Source of the DNA: Synergistetes bacterium JGI 0000079-D21
Lineage (GTDB): Bacteria > Synergistota > Synergistia > Synergistales > 79-D21
Reading direction: 5' to 3'
DNA: 12,661 nucleotides
Assembly (NCBI GenBank): GCA_000402835.1
Contig: AQRZ01000054.1
Span: 1-12,661, forward strand
The translations under genes were made by a program, and so were the position numbers. The notes beneath the pieces were generated by a model. That model ran no database searches and was not told the DNA's origin. It saw only the letters and a list, made by a program, of their open reading frames with translations. Numbering within the stretch: position 1 is the first letter of the stretch; each line of letters starts with the position of its first letter. Shown here in pieces: positions 7,410 through 12,661 of this stretch.

Positions 7410-7510
7410 AGAGCGATTTCAAAGCCCTATCAGAGGGAGGGAAACCCTCAGCCGAGGCGATCCTGAACTTCAATTTCAGGAAAATCGCCGAGCTTTCCTG
7501 GAAGCCCTGA
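7276..7510 (+). pseudogene. 3' remnant of the secreted-protein gene (duplicate)
   Basis: The last 77 codons (7277-7507) and stop (7508-7510) are identical to the 3' end of the gene at 169-921, but the first 173 codons, including the signal peptide, are absent. A chance ATG at 7262 in prmA sequence opens this frame (MVGCR then the copied part), but there is no ribosome site and no signal peptide. Not expected to be a functional gene. Confidence 0.88.
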
Positions 7511-7552
7511 AGAGGAAGGGGAGGAAGCTCATGAGCTTCCTCCCCTTCCTCT
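7511..7552. terminator. 42-bp perfect palindrome downstream of the kor/peroxiredoxin operon (right copy)
   Basis: Same palindrome as at 127-168. Here it follows, on the minus strand, the stop of the desulfoferrodoxin-like gene (7568) and, on the plus strand, the stop of the gene remnant (7510). On the minus strand a T-run precedes the stem instead of following it. Likely an end-of-operon RNA structure. Confidence 0.5.
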
Positions 7553-7567
7553 ATGGAAAAAACGGGT

Positions 7568-7912
7568 TCAAAGGGTGAAGGCCTTTTTCAAGCTTCCGAA
7601 AATGTTGCAATCCGCCTCGACCAGCACGGTTTGTCCCTTTGAGAGATCACCCGCCGGGATCTCGACGACGAGCCCTGTCCTGTCCGCCTGCTGGTTGAAT
7701 CTTTCCTCGGCGATCACCTTTCCTCCGCTGGAGACGACAACGCGATTGATGAAGTGTTTTACCGGGTCGTTGACCGTGTGGGAAACAAGAATCCGGAGTT
7801 TCCCGTCGGGCTGGAGAGCAGCCTCCAGGGAAGAGGGGGGATGCGCCGCAGCGATACCGCACAGGAAAACCAGGACGATCGATGCCAAGAAAGGAACGAA
7901 AGGTCTTTTCAT
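7568..7912 (-). CDS. Secreted desulfoferrodoxin/superoxide reductase-like protein
   Basis: A 114-residue exported protein with a signal peptide (KR, hydrophobic 5-20, cleavage after AAA at about 23). The mature part resembles the iron-site domain of desulfoferrodoxin: SH at 45, KHFI at 53, a central strand region with GGKVIAEERF, and CN at 102-103 followed by FG. In superoxide reductases the last motif is CNxHG, with Cys and His binding iron; here the His position is Phe105, so the active site is changed and true superoxide reductase activity is doubtful. It could bind another metal or act as a carrier. ATG 7912 begins one base after the stop of the selenoprotein peroxiredoxin gene, so the two are translationally coupled. 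Family assignment is moderate. Confidence 0.6.
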   Translation of the reverse strand: MKRPFVPFLASIVLVFLCGIAAAHPPSSLEAALQPDGKLRILVSHTVNDPVKHFINRVVVSSGGKVIAEERFNQQADRTGLVVEIPAGDLSKGQTVLVEADCNIFGSLKKAFTL

Positions 7913-7913
7913 T

Positions 7914-8414
7914 TCATTTTCCCCCTTCGGACTGCTTGGGAATTTCTTTCTTTACCCCACGGAGCGTTTCAAGCACGTCCTCCGCATGCCCGGGCACTTT
8001 TACGGGAATCCAGGTCCATCTCACTGTTCCTTCCGGATCGATCAGAAACGTTGAGCGGACGATCCCTTCAACAATTTTGCCGTACATCTTTTTTTCCCCC
8101 CAGGCCCCGTAGGACCGGAGCACTCCCTTTTCCGGATCGCTCAAGAGCAGGGTCCTGATTCCGTTTTTCTCGGCAAACCGTTCATGGGACTTGACCGAAT
8201 CGGCGCTGATCCCGACAAGGACGGCATCCTCCAATTCAAACTCGGGCATCCTGCCCGAAAAGGCGACCGCCTCCTCGGTTCAGCCCTTTGTCCCATCTTT
8301 CGGATAAAAGAACAGGACCAGCCACTTCCCCCTGAAATCGGAAAGCGAGAAGGTTTTTCCCCCAGCAGCCTCCAGCCTGAATTCCGGGGCCCGTGTCCCC
8401 TTTTCAGGACGCAT
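7914..8414 (-). CDS. Selenocysteine-containing BCP-type peroxiredoxin (TGA read as Sec45)
   Basis: The BCP/PrxQ family reduces hydrogen and organic peroxides through a peroxidatic Cys. Reading from ATG 8414 (after GGAGGGGAGGGA) gives APEFRLEAAGGKTFSLSDF, then FFYPKDGTKG, an in-frame TGA at 8282-8280, then TEEAVAF and a normal BCP remainder (GISADSVKSHERFAEK, SYGAWGEKKMYGK, RSTFLIDPEG, VKGHAED-like end) to TGA 7916-7914. The full length is 166 residues. The TGA falls at codon 45, the place of the catalytic Cys in PGCT of this family (Cys45 in E. coli Bcp), and a SECIS-like hairpin follows. Position 50, often the resolving Cys, is Val, and the protein has no Cys at all, so it would be a 1-Sec enzyme needing an outside reductant. 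Read without Sec, only a 44-residue stub and a headless remainder would remain. A TGC-to-TGA sequencing error is the alternative. Confidence 0.88.
8242..8258 (-). promoter_or_regulatory. Putative bacterial SECIS element
   Basis: On the mRNA, UCGGGCA and UGCCCGA form a perfect 7-bp stem closing a GGA loop. The loop begins 29 nt after the UGA, inside the roughly 16-37 nt spacing known for bacterial SECIS apical loops, and has G at its first positions as SelB recognition prefers. It lies in coding sequence, as bacterial SECIS elements do. Confidence 0.75.
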
Positions 8415-8417
8415 TCA

Positions 8418-9032
8418 CTATCCCTCCCCTCCTTCGGCCAAGTGCCGGTCAGAGGTCGACTGAATGCCCGCATTCCTGGAATCTTCAACGCAAAGGGAAT
8501 TGCCTTTCAAGTCCACCATGCATTGTTTTGCCGGCACATTCCCCTCCACTCCGGCATGGTGCAGTTCCTTGAGGAAATGCACGATCTCCTGAAGATCGGG
8601 CAGCTTGGAGATCGGGTACACTTTCGAGAAAACGACGACGCCCTGCTCGTCAACGAGAACATTGGCGCGCTCCGAGAAGCCTTCCGTTTCCCTGAAAAGC
8701 CCCATTTCCTTCGCCACCGCGCCATGAGGCCAAAAGTCCGAAAGGATCCTCAGCTTCTCGAGCTTCAGCTCTTTTGCCCAGGCAGCCTTGCAGGGAACAG
8801 AATCGACGCTGATGCCCACCGGCACGGTGTCGAGGCTTTCAAAAACTGCCATGTCCCTCTCCAGGCACTTCATCTGGTCGGCACAGACCGGGGTCCAGGC
8901 CAGGGGGTGGAAGGACAGCAGAATTCTCTTCCCCTTACAAGAAGAAGGCCTCCACTCGTTCTTGTCCTGGTCGAACAGCAGAAAATCCTTCAGGATGTCC
9001 CCAGGCTTGATCCTCATGTCTTCAGTCATCAT
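8418..9032 (-). CDS. Peroxiredoxin (AhpC/TSA family) with Cys-containing C-terminal tail
   Basis: A 204-residue thiol peroxidase. Residues 8-157 form the thioredoxin-like fold: KPGDILKDFLL at the N-terminus, the active-site motif FHPLAWTPVC with the peroxidatic Cys50, a further Cys56, ISVDS (74-78), and ERANVLVDEQG (121-131) with the conserved Arg. Other Cys are at 32, 81, 171 and 181. The last ~45 residues extend past the fold and hold Cys171 and Cys181, candidates for a resolving role. The start is ATG 9032, six bases after AGGAGG; an in-frame TTG at 9038 would abut that site. It follows korB by 23 bp and ends 3 bases before the selenoprotein peroxiredoxin, so both are in one transcript. 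Confidence 0.9.
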   Translation of the reverse strand: MMTEDMRIKPGDILKDFLLFDQDKNEWRPSSCKGKRILLSFHPLAWTPVCADQMKCLERDMAVFESLDTVPVGISVDSVPCKAAWAKELKLEKLRILSDFWPHGAVAKEMGLFRETEGFSERANVLVDEQGVVVFSKVYPISKLPDLQEIVHFLKELHHAGVEGNVPAKQCMVDLKGNSLCVEDSRNAGIQSTSDRHLAEGGEG

Positions 9033-9055
9033 TCCCAACCTCCTTTCGGTTTCCC

Positions 9056-9922
9056 CTACCTAAGCGTTTCGACATAGGCCTCGATTCCATCACGATCGGG
9101 AGTCCGCTTCCAGAGGGGCTCACTGTTTCTCCGGTACGCCGGGAGCAGGTTCTCGAACGACGGCCTTCCGGATGCTTCCCGGTAGAGGATTCCGAGGGGG
9201 AAGGGAGGCCCAGACAGGGCCAGTTCCATTGCCCTACGGCGGTCTCTCAATTCCTCAGGGCTGCTCTCTTGCACAAACGTGTTTTCCCGGAACCACTTGT
9301 AGGTATTCACTTTGTTGAACGAGACGCACGGCTGGAAAATATCGACGAGAGCATACCCCTTATGGCGGATCGCCGCCTTGATGAGATCCTTCGTCAGCTC
9401 GGTTTCAGCAGAAAAGGACCGGGCCACGAACGAAGCTCCCTGCGAAATGGCCAGGGCCACCGGATTGAGTGGTTCCGATATCACTCCCTCGACCTGGACC
9501 GGGGTCTTCAGCCCCAGGGGGCTTGTCGGTGATGCCTGTCCCTTTGTCAGCCCGTAAACCATGTTGTTGTGAACGAGATTGGTCAGGTCGGGATTTCTCC
9601 TTATTGTATGCAGCAGGTGGTTCCCTCCTTCTCCGTACATGTCCCCGTCTCCGCCGATCGCCAAAACGGTCAGTCCTGGATTTGCCGCCTTCACGCCAGT
9701 GGCAACGGGGAGAGCCCGCCCGTGGAGTCCCTGGATGATGTGGCCCTTCATAAAATGCGGGGTCTTCGCAGCCTGGCCGATCCCGGAAACCAACACCACT
9801 TCCTGGGGTGGGATCTCCAGCTCCGCAAGGGCTTCCTTAAGGGCCGAAAGGATCTGGAAATTGCCGCAACCTGGGCACCAGGACAAATCGACCGGCTCGA
9901 TGTCGTACTCCCTCGGATTCAT
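9056..9922 (-). CDS. korB: 2-oxoacid:ferredoxin oxidoreductase, beta subunit
   Basis: The thiamine-pyrophosphate-binding subunit of a 2-oxoacid:ferredoxin oxidoreductase, which oxidatively decarboxylates a 2-oxoacid to acyl-CoA and reduces ferredoxin. The 288-residue protein has WCPGCGNFQIL at 15-25 (iron-sulfur ligand Cys), IGGDGDMYGEGGNHLLHT with the GDG TPP/Mg motif, NNMVYGLTKGQASPTS, and further Cys in FQPCVSFN. The size and motifs fit the KorB/two-subunit type. The ATG overlaps the korA stop by four bases (ATGA). The preferred 2-oxoacid (2-oxoglutarate, pyruvate, branched-chain) cannot be decided from sequence alone. The iron-sulfur enzyme is expected to be oxygen-sensitive, which suits the peroxidase genes that follow. 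Confidence 0.92.
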   Translation of the reverse strand: MNPREYDIEPVDLSWCPGCGNFQILSALKEALAELEIPPQEVVLVSGIGQAAKTPHFMKGHIIQGLHGRALPVATGVKAANPGLTVLAIGGDGDMYGEGGNHLLHTIRRNPDLTNLVHNNMVYGLTKGQASPTSPLGLKTPVQVEGVISEPLNPVALAISQGASFVARSFSAETELTKDLIKAAIRHKGYALVDIFQPCVSFNKVNTYKWFRENTFVQESSPEELRDRRRAMELALSGPPFPLGILYREASGRPSFENLLPAYRRNSEPLWKRTPDRDGIEAYVETLR

Positions 9923-11637
9923 TCCGGTTCCCCCCCTTCCAGGATTTTTCCGAGACCCTCGGAAACTTCCTCGACGGAAAACTGGTGCCCCCTGAAATTC
10001 AAAAGCCGGTGCTCAGCCTCCCTGCCCGTGTAAAGCCGGATCAAGCGGGCAAGCTGGCCGGTCGAGTTTCCCTCCGCGACGACGACCCTCCTTGCCTGTT
10101 CCACCAGGGTCCGGACAGAAGGGTGCAAGGGGTAAACCTGCTTCAGGTGAACCATCGAAACATCTTCCCTTCCTAGCAGGTCAAGCGCTTCGGCTACGAT
10201 CGGTCCCGTCGACCCCCAGCAAAAGACCTTGGTTTGCGCCTGGGGATCTCCCTTTACGGTCGGCGGGAGAGCTGCCGCCTCGAGGAGCCGAAGTTTCGAC
10301 ATTCTCTTTTTCTGCATGCGCTCGCGGACGTCGAAGTCTTCTTCGATATGTCCCTTCTCGTCATGTTCGTGGCTGTCGATACGGACCAGGCCCCGGCCGT
10401 GGCCGAAGATCCCTCTCGGCGAAACGCCGTTTTCCGTTACCCGGTACCTCGCGTAACCCGGCTCCGTTTCCACGAAATGGCGGGAAAAGGGTTCACTCTC
10501 TACCGGAAGGGATTCTAATTCGAAGATGCTGTCCAGGAGGTATTCGTCCGTCAGGATGAACACAGGGACCTGGTATCGATCCGCCCAATCGAAGGCCAGC
10601 CTGGAAAGTTCAAATGCCTCTCTTGCGTTTCCGGGAGCGAACAGAACCCGCGGAAATTCCCCGTGACCCGCGTAAAGGGCCAGCTCCAGGTCCGCTTGCT
10701 CAGTCCGGGTCGCCATGCCGGTAGCAGGACCGGGCCTTTGCCCCAGGTGGATCACCAGGGGAATTTCCGTAACCGCAGAAAGACTGATCCCCTCTTCCAT
10801 GAGAGCGAAACCTCCACCCGACGTCGTGGCCATTCCACGCGCCCCGGCAGACCAGGCCCCAAGTGCCATGTTGACCGCCGCGATCTCGTCCTCTACCTGC
10901 TCCACGACAATCTGGAACCGCGAAGCGTTTTGCGCCATGAAGGCCAGCACACCGGATCCGGGAGACATGGGGTAAGCCGTTACAAAATTGCACCCCCCGG
11001 CGAGCGACCCGAGAGAAACCGCCTTGTGGCCGTCGATCAGCAAGGGACGCCAGTTCGGGTCAGGCTTGGGCGTTTTCAGGGCGAAAACGCCCTCTTCCAG
11101 AAGTCGGACGCCCTGCTCGTATCCCTTTTTTGCAGAAAGCAGGTTCTTTTCCAGAACTTCCGGAGTTTTTCCAAACCGCTCCTTCAGGAGGTCGTCAAGG
11201 ATTTCGAACTCGATTCGAAAAAGGGCACATAGAACGGCTGCTGCGACGCTGTTCGCGGTGACAGCGCCCCCCGCTTCCCTTGCAATTTCCAGGAAGGGGA
11301 CGTCGAGGAACCGAAACTCCTTGCTTGCGAATTCTTCTTTCAGTTCTTCCCTGTCTCCAAGCACGAGCGTATCGGGGCCGAGCCGCTTCCAGATATTCTT
11401 TCGAAGGCCGCTGTTGAGCGGGACCAAAAGGTCGATCCGATCGACAAAGGCCTCCGTGTGTTCCTCCGAAACCCGAATTTCCGTAGAATTGTTGCCCCCT
11501 CTGACACGGGACATTGATTCCTTTGTGGAGAAAACATGGAAGCCGCTTCTCCCCAAGGCCCTTACCAGCAGGACCTCAACGGTCTGAACCCCTTGCCCCG
11601 CTGCCCCGCAAAGAACGATCGAAAGTTCGCGCACCAT
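9919..11637 (-). CDS. korA: 2-oxoacid:ferredoxin oxidoreductase, fused gamma-alpha subunit
   Basis: A 572-residue fusion. Residues 1 to about 185 are the gamma (CoA-binding) domain with CGAAGQGVQT at 10-19 and RVRGGNNSTEIR. From about 195 comes the alpha domain with the AYPMSPGS motif, the EDEIAAVNMALGAWSAGARGMATTSGGGFALM stretch that approaches TPP (split here over several motifs), and a C-terminal transketolase-like domain (KVFCWGSTGPIVAEAL, VHLKQVYPLHP, VVVAEGNSTGQLARL). The start is ATG 11637 after GGAGGTGAAC. No separate ferredoxin-like delta subunit is encoded beside it, as expected for the two-subunit class. It starts 47 bp after a small HMA metal-binding gene and overlaps korB. Confidence 0.93.
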   Translation of the reverse strand: MVRELSIVLCGAAGQGVQTVEVLLVRALGRSGFHVFSTKESMSRVRGGNNSTEIRVSEEHTEAFVDRIDLLVPLNSGLRKNIWKRLGPDTLVLGDREELKEEFASKEFRFLDVPFLEIAREAGGAVTANSVAAAVLCALFRIEFEILDDLLKERFGKTPEVLEKNLLSAKKGYEQGVRLLEEGVFALKTPKPDPNWRPLLIDGHKAVSLGSLAGGCNFVTAYPMSPGSGVLAFMAQNASRFQIVVEQVEDEIAAVNMALGAWSAGARGMATTSGGGFALMEEGISLSAVTEIPLVIHLGQRPGPATGMATRTEQADLELALYAGHGEFPRVLFAPGNAREAFELSRLAFDWADRYQVPVFILTDEYLLDSIFELESLPVESEPFSRHFVETEPGYARYRVTENGVSPRGIFGHGRGLVRIDSHEHDEKGHIEEDFDVRERMQKKRMSKLRLLEAAALPPTVKGDPQAQTKVFCWGSTGPIVAEALDLLGREDVSMVHLKQVYPLHPSVRTLVEQARRVVVAEGNSTGQLARLIRLYTGREAEHRLLNFRGHQFSVEEVSEGLGKILEGGEPE

Positions 11638-11684
11638 CCGTTCACCTCCAGGCCGAAGAGCTGCCTTTCTTTACAAGTCCGGGT

Positions 11685-11885
11685 TCAAACCTCGAATGTG
11701 TTTTTCACGGGAGTGTCGATCTCCTCCAGCTTTTTTCGGGCTTCCTCTACATCTTTCGCATCCAGGATGACGGTTTTGTTTTGCAAGTCTACCTCCGCCT
11801 GGATTCCGATTTGCTCAAGAGCGCGACGGATCCTTTCTGCACAATGGCTACAGGACATGTCGGGCACTACAAGTCCGATCCTCAT
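11685..11885 (-). CDS. Small heavy-metal-associated (HMA) domain protein, CopZ-like
   Basis: A 66-residue cytosolic protein that is one HMA ferredoxin-like domain: a beta strand IGLVVPDM, the metal site MSCSHC (Cys12 and Cys15), a helix AERIRRALEQIG, then beta-alpha-beta to the C-terminus. Such proteins carry Cu(I) or other soft metals to P-type ATPases or regulators. No metal ATPase lies nearby; the gene instead heads the korAB/peroxiredoxin operon. The frame is open upstream to 11951, but ATG 11885 has AGGAGGA six bases before it and gives the normal domain start. Confidence 0.88.
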   Translation of the reverse strand: MRIGLVVPDMSCSHCAERIRRALEQIGIQAEVDLQNKTVILDAKDVEEARKKLEEIDTPVKNTFEV

Positions 11886-11913
11886 GAGATTCCTCCTTTT
11901 CAGAATTGATTGT

Positions 11914-11919
11914 ATTATA
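11914..11919 (-). promoter_or_regulatory. -10 box of the HMA-korAB-peroxiredoxin operon promoter
   Basis: A perfect TATAAT on the minus strand, 28 bp before the HMA start codon. No good -35 is visible at 16-18 bp, so the promoter may depend on an activator or be read differently. Confidence 0.5.
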
Positions 11920-12009
11920 CCTTCATCTGTATTTTCATTGCTATGATTCAAGAGGGCTCGTCTCGATATTCAAAACATTCCTTCCATTCCGTTCAAGCCA
12001 TGTTTCCCT

Positions 12010-12015
12010 TATAAT
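12010..12015 (+). promoter_or_regulatory. -10 box for the zinc-ribbon gene
   Basis: A perfect TATAAT on the plus strand, about 48 bp before ATG 12063; the -35 (TTCCGT at 17 bp) is poor. Together with the minus-strand box it marks 11886-12062 as a divergent promoter region. Confidence 0.45.
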
Positions 12016-12062
12016 ATCTTAGCCTTGTGAGAAAACTTTCTGGGAGAAGGAGGAGGATCGGC

Positions 12063-12236
12063 ATGACGAAATTTCGCTGTTTGAATTGCAACCACGAATT
12101 CGAACTCGAAGAGAAGCCCTCGACGCTGAAATGTCCGAAGTGCCTGAGCCGCTTCGTTCACCTGATCGAGGGGAAACCCCTGAAGGGAAAATCTTGGGGA
12201 GCCAAAAGCTTCAGTGTCCCCGGATTGAAAAAGTAG
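12063..12236 (+). CDS. Small zinc-ribbon protein
   Basis: A 57-residue protein with two CxxC knuckles (Cys6/Cys9 and Cys24/Cys27) forming one zinc ribbon, followed by a basic tail (KPLKGKSWGAKSF, ending in LKK). Such small ribbons are found alone or as parts of regulators; no specific function can be given. ATG 12063 is preferred over the upstream GTG-type start at 12027 because GGAGGAGG lies six bases before it. It stands alone, divergent from the kor operon, and ends before a strong terminator. Confidence 0.8.
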   Translation: MTKFRCLNCNHEFELEEKPSTLKCPKCLSRFVHLIEGKPLKGKSWGAKSFSVPGLKK

Positions 12237-12246
12237 ACCACAGCGG

Positions 12247-12289
12247 GAAAAAAGCCAGGAAGGGCATTGTGCCCTTCCTGGCTTTTTTC
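12247..12289. terminator. Bidirectional Rho-independent terminator
   Basis: A perfect 13-bp stem (GCCAGGAAGGGCA with its complement, 12254-12266/12270-12282) closes a TTG loop and is flanked by six A on the left and six T on the right. It therefore ends both the plus-strand zinc-ribbon gene and the minus-strand cstA, which converge here. Confidence 0.93.
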
Positions 12290-12348
12290 ATCACATCGTG
12301 CAGGGCAACTGAAGAAATGGCAGAGACTGCGGGCGAGCGTTGCCCTCC

Positions 12349-12661
12349 CTAGGCCTTCTTCAGCGCAGCCCATGCTTCCTTGACCAGCATCACGGCCAGC
12401 AGCAGCAGGACGACAGAAATCCCCGAAAGGATCAGGTTGCTCAAGTTGTCCTTGATGAGCAGGAAAAGGGCGGCTATGGTCGTCACGAGCATGAACACCA
12501 TCGGGATCATGACAAAGTTCGCACTCTTCTTGAGCCCCTTGATGATCCACACCCCGACGGCAAGAAGGGCAAGTGCGGCGACCAGCTGGTTGGAAGCGCC
12601 GAACACAGGCCAGATCAGTTGCCACGCGGGTTTTCCTCCGGTCTTCATGAACACCAGGCCT
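12349..12661 (-). CDS. cstA: Carbon starvation protein CstA family transporter, C-terminal part (cut by window edge)
   Basis: The last 103 residues of an inner-membrane transporter of the CstA/BtsT family, which take up peptides or pyruvate. The fragment contains the family motif IWPVFGASNQLVAALALL, then three hydrophobic helices separated by short charged loops (KGLKKSA, IKDNLSN) and a cytosolic KEAWAALKKA tail, ending with TAG at 12351-12349. The frame stays open to the window edge; about 80 percent of the gene lies outside. It converges with the zinc-ribbon gene across a shared terminator. Confidence 0.88.
   Translation of the reverse strand, partial: GLVFMKTGGKPAWQLIWPVFGASNQLVAALALLAVGVWIIKGLKKSANFVMIPMVFMLVTTIAALFLLIKDNLSNLILSGISVVLLLLAVMLVKEAWAALKKA

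Larger units (their letters stand above)
7276..7678. repeat. Right arm of the perfect 403-bp inverted repeat
   Basis: This is the exact reverse complement of 403-1. The inner boundary lies inside prmA, within CTGCATCC. It contains a headless copy of the secreted-protein gene, the 42-bp palindrome and the 3' third of the complete desulfoferrodoxin-like gene. Sequence to the right of 7678 may also match what lies left of the window; that cannot be seen here. Confidence 0.97.

Noticed and set aside
7262..7510. An 82-codon plus-strand open frame as a new small gene
   Set aside because: Its ATG is chance sequence inside prmA; from 7277 it is just the copied 3' end of the secreted-protein gene without its signal peptide.
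7914..8249. Reading the peroxiredoxin as a separate short gene starting at ATG 8249 or as a decayed pseudogene
   Set aside because: That start removes the active site and has no ribosome site of its own. Frame and family residues are intact upstream of the TGA, there is only one stop, and it sits at the catalytic codon with a SECIS-like hairpin after it.
8184..9077. A 297-codon plus-strand open frame opposite the two peroxiredoxin genes
   Set aside because: The minus strand encodes clear peroxiredoxins across the same bases, and this frame shows no recognisable domain.
12027..12062. Upstream GTG-type start adding 12 basic residues to the zinc-ribbon protein
   Set aside because: The stretch contains the GGAGGAGG ribosome site of the ATG at 12063, so it is leader rather than coding sequence.
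1..12661. CRISPR arrays, tRNA or rRNA genes, insertion sequences
   Set aside because: No regularly spaced repeats, no cloverleaf or rRNA-like stretches and no transposase motifs were seen on either strand.

Overview
The window looks like the chromosome of an anaerobic, peptide- or amino-acid-using bacterium with moderately high GC. The signs are a two-subunit 2-oxoacid:ferredoxin oxidoreductase with fused gamma-alpha chains, a CstA-type transporter, oxygen-defence proteins typical of anaerobes, a probable selenoprotein and a folP with a long N-terminal extension. A member of the Synergistota would fit, but that is an impression from gene content, not a demonstrated placement.

Left part (1-7275): a minus-strand folate operon (folP, folK with ATGA overlap, then a secreted protein of unknown function) lies next to a minus-strand histidine phosphatase. 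Divergent from these is a CIRCE-controlled heat-shock operon, hrcA-grpE-dnaJ, with no dnaK between grpE and dnaJ. After a strong hairpin comes prmA, the ribosomal protein L11 methyltransferase.

Junction: bases 1-403 and 7276-7678 are perfect reverse complements. I compared all 403 positions by eye and found no mismatch. The left arm runs off the window edge, so the repeat may be longer. The right arm cuts into the last codons of prmA and carries a headless copy of the secreted-protein gene. The layout is a fold-back palindrome with a 6.87 kb spacer. It is either a recent inverted duplication or a chimera made by amplification or assembly.

Right part (7511-12661): a minus-strand, tightly packed operon encodes a small metal-binding HMA protein, KorA (gamma-alpha fusion), KorB, an AhpC/TSA peroxiredoxin, a BCP-type peroxiredoxin and a secreted desulfoferrodoxin-like protein. 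The BCP gene has an in-frame UGA exactly at the peroxidatic cysteine position. A compact hairpin follows 28 nt downstream, in the window expected for a bacterial SECIS element. I read it as a selenocysteine (1-Sec) peroxiredoxin. The operon would join an oxygen-sensitive central enzyme to peroxide and perhaps superoxide removal. Divergent from it is a small zinc-ribbon protein, followed by a bidirectional terminator and the C-terminal end of a minus-strand cstA.

The two main results are the selenoprotein peroxiredoxin, which a standard stop-codon reading would split and truncate, and the perfect inverted repeat that reshapes the end of prmA.
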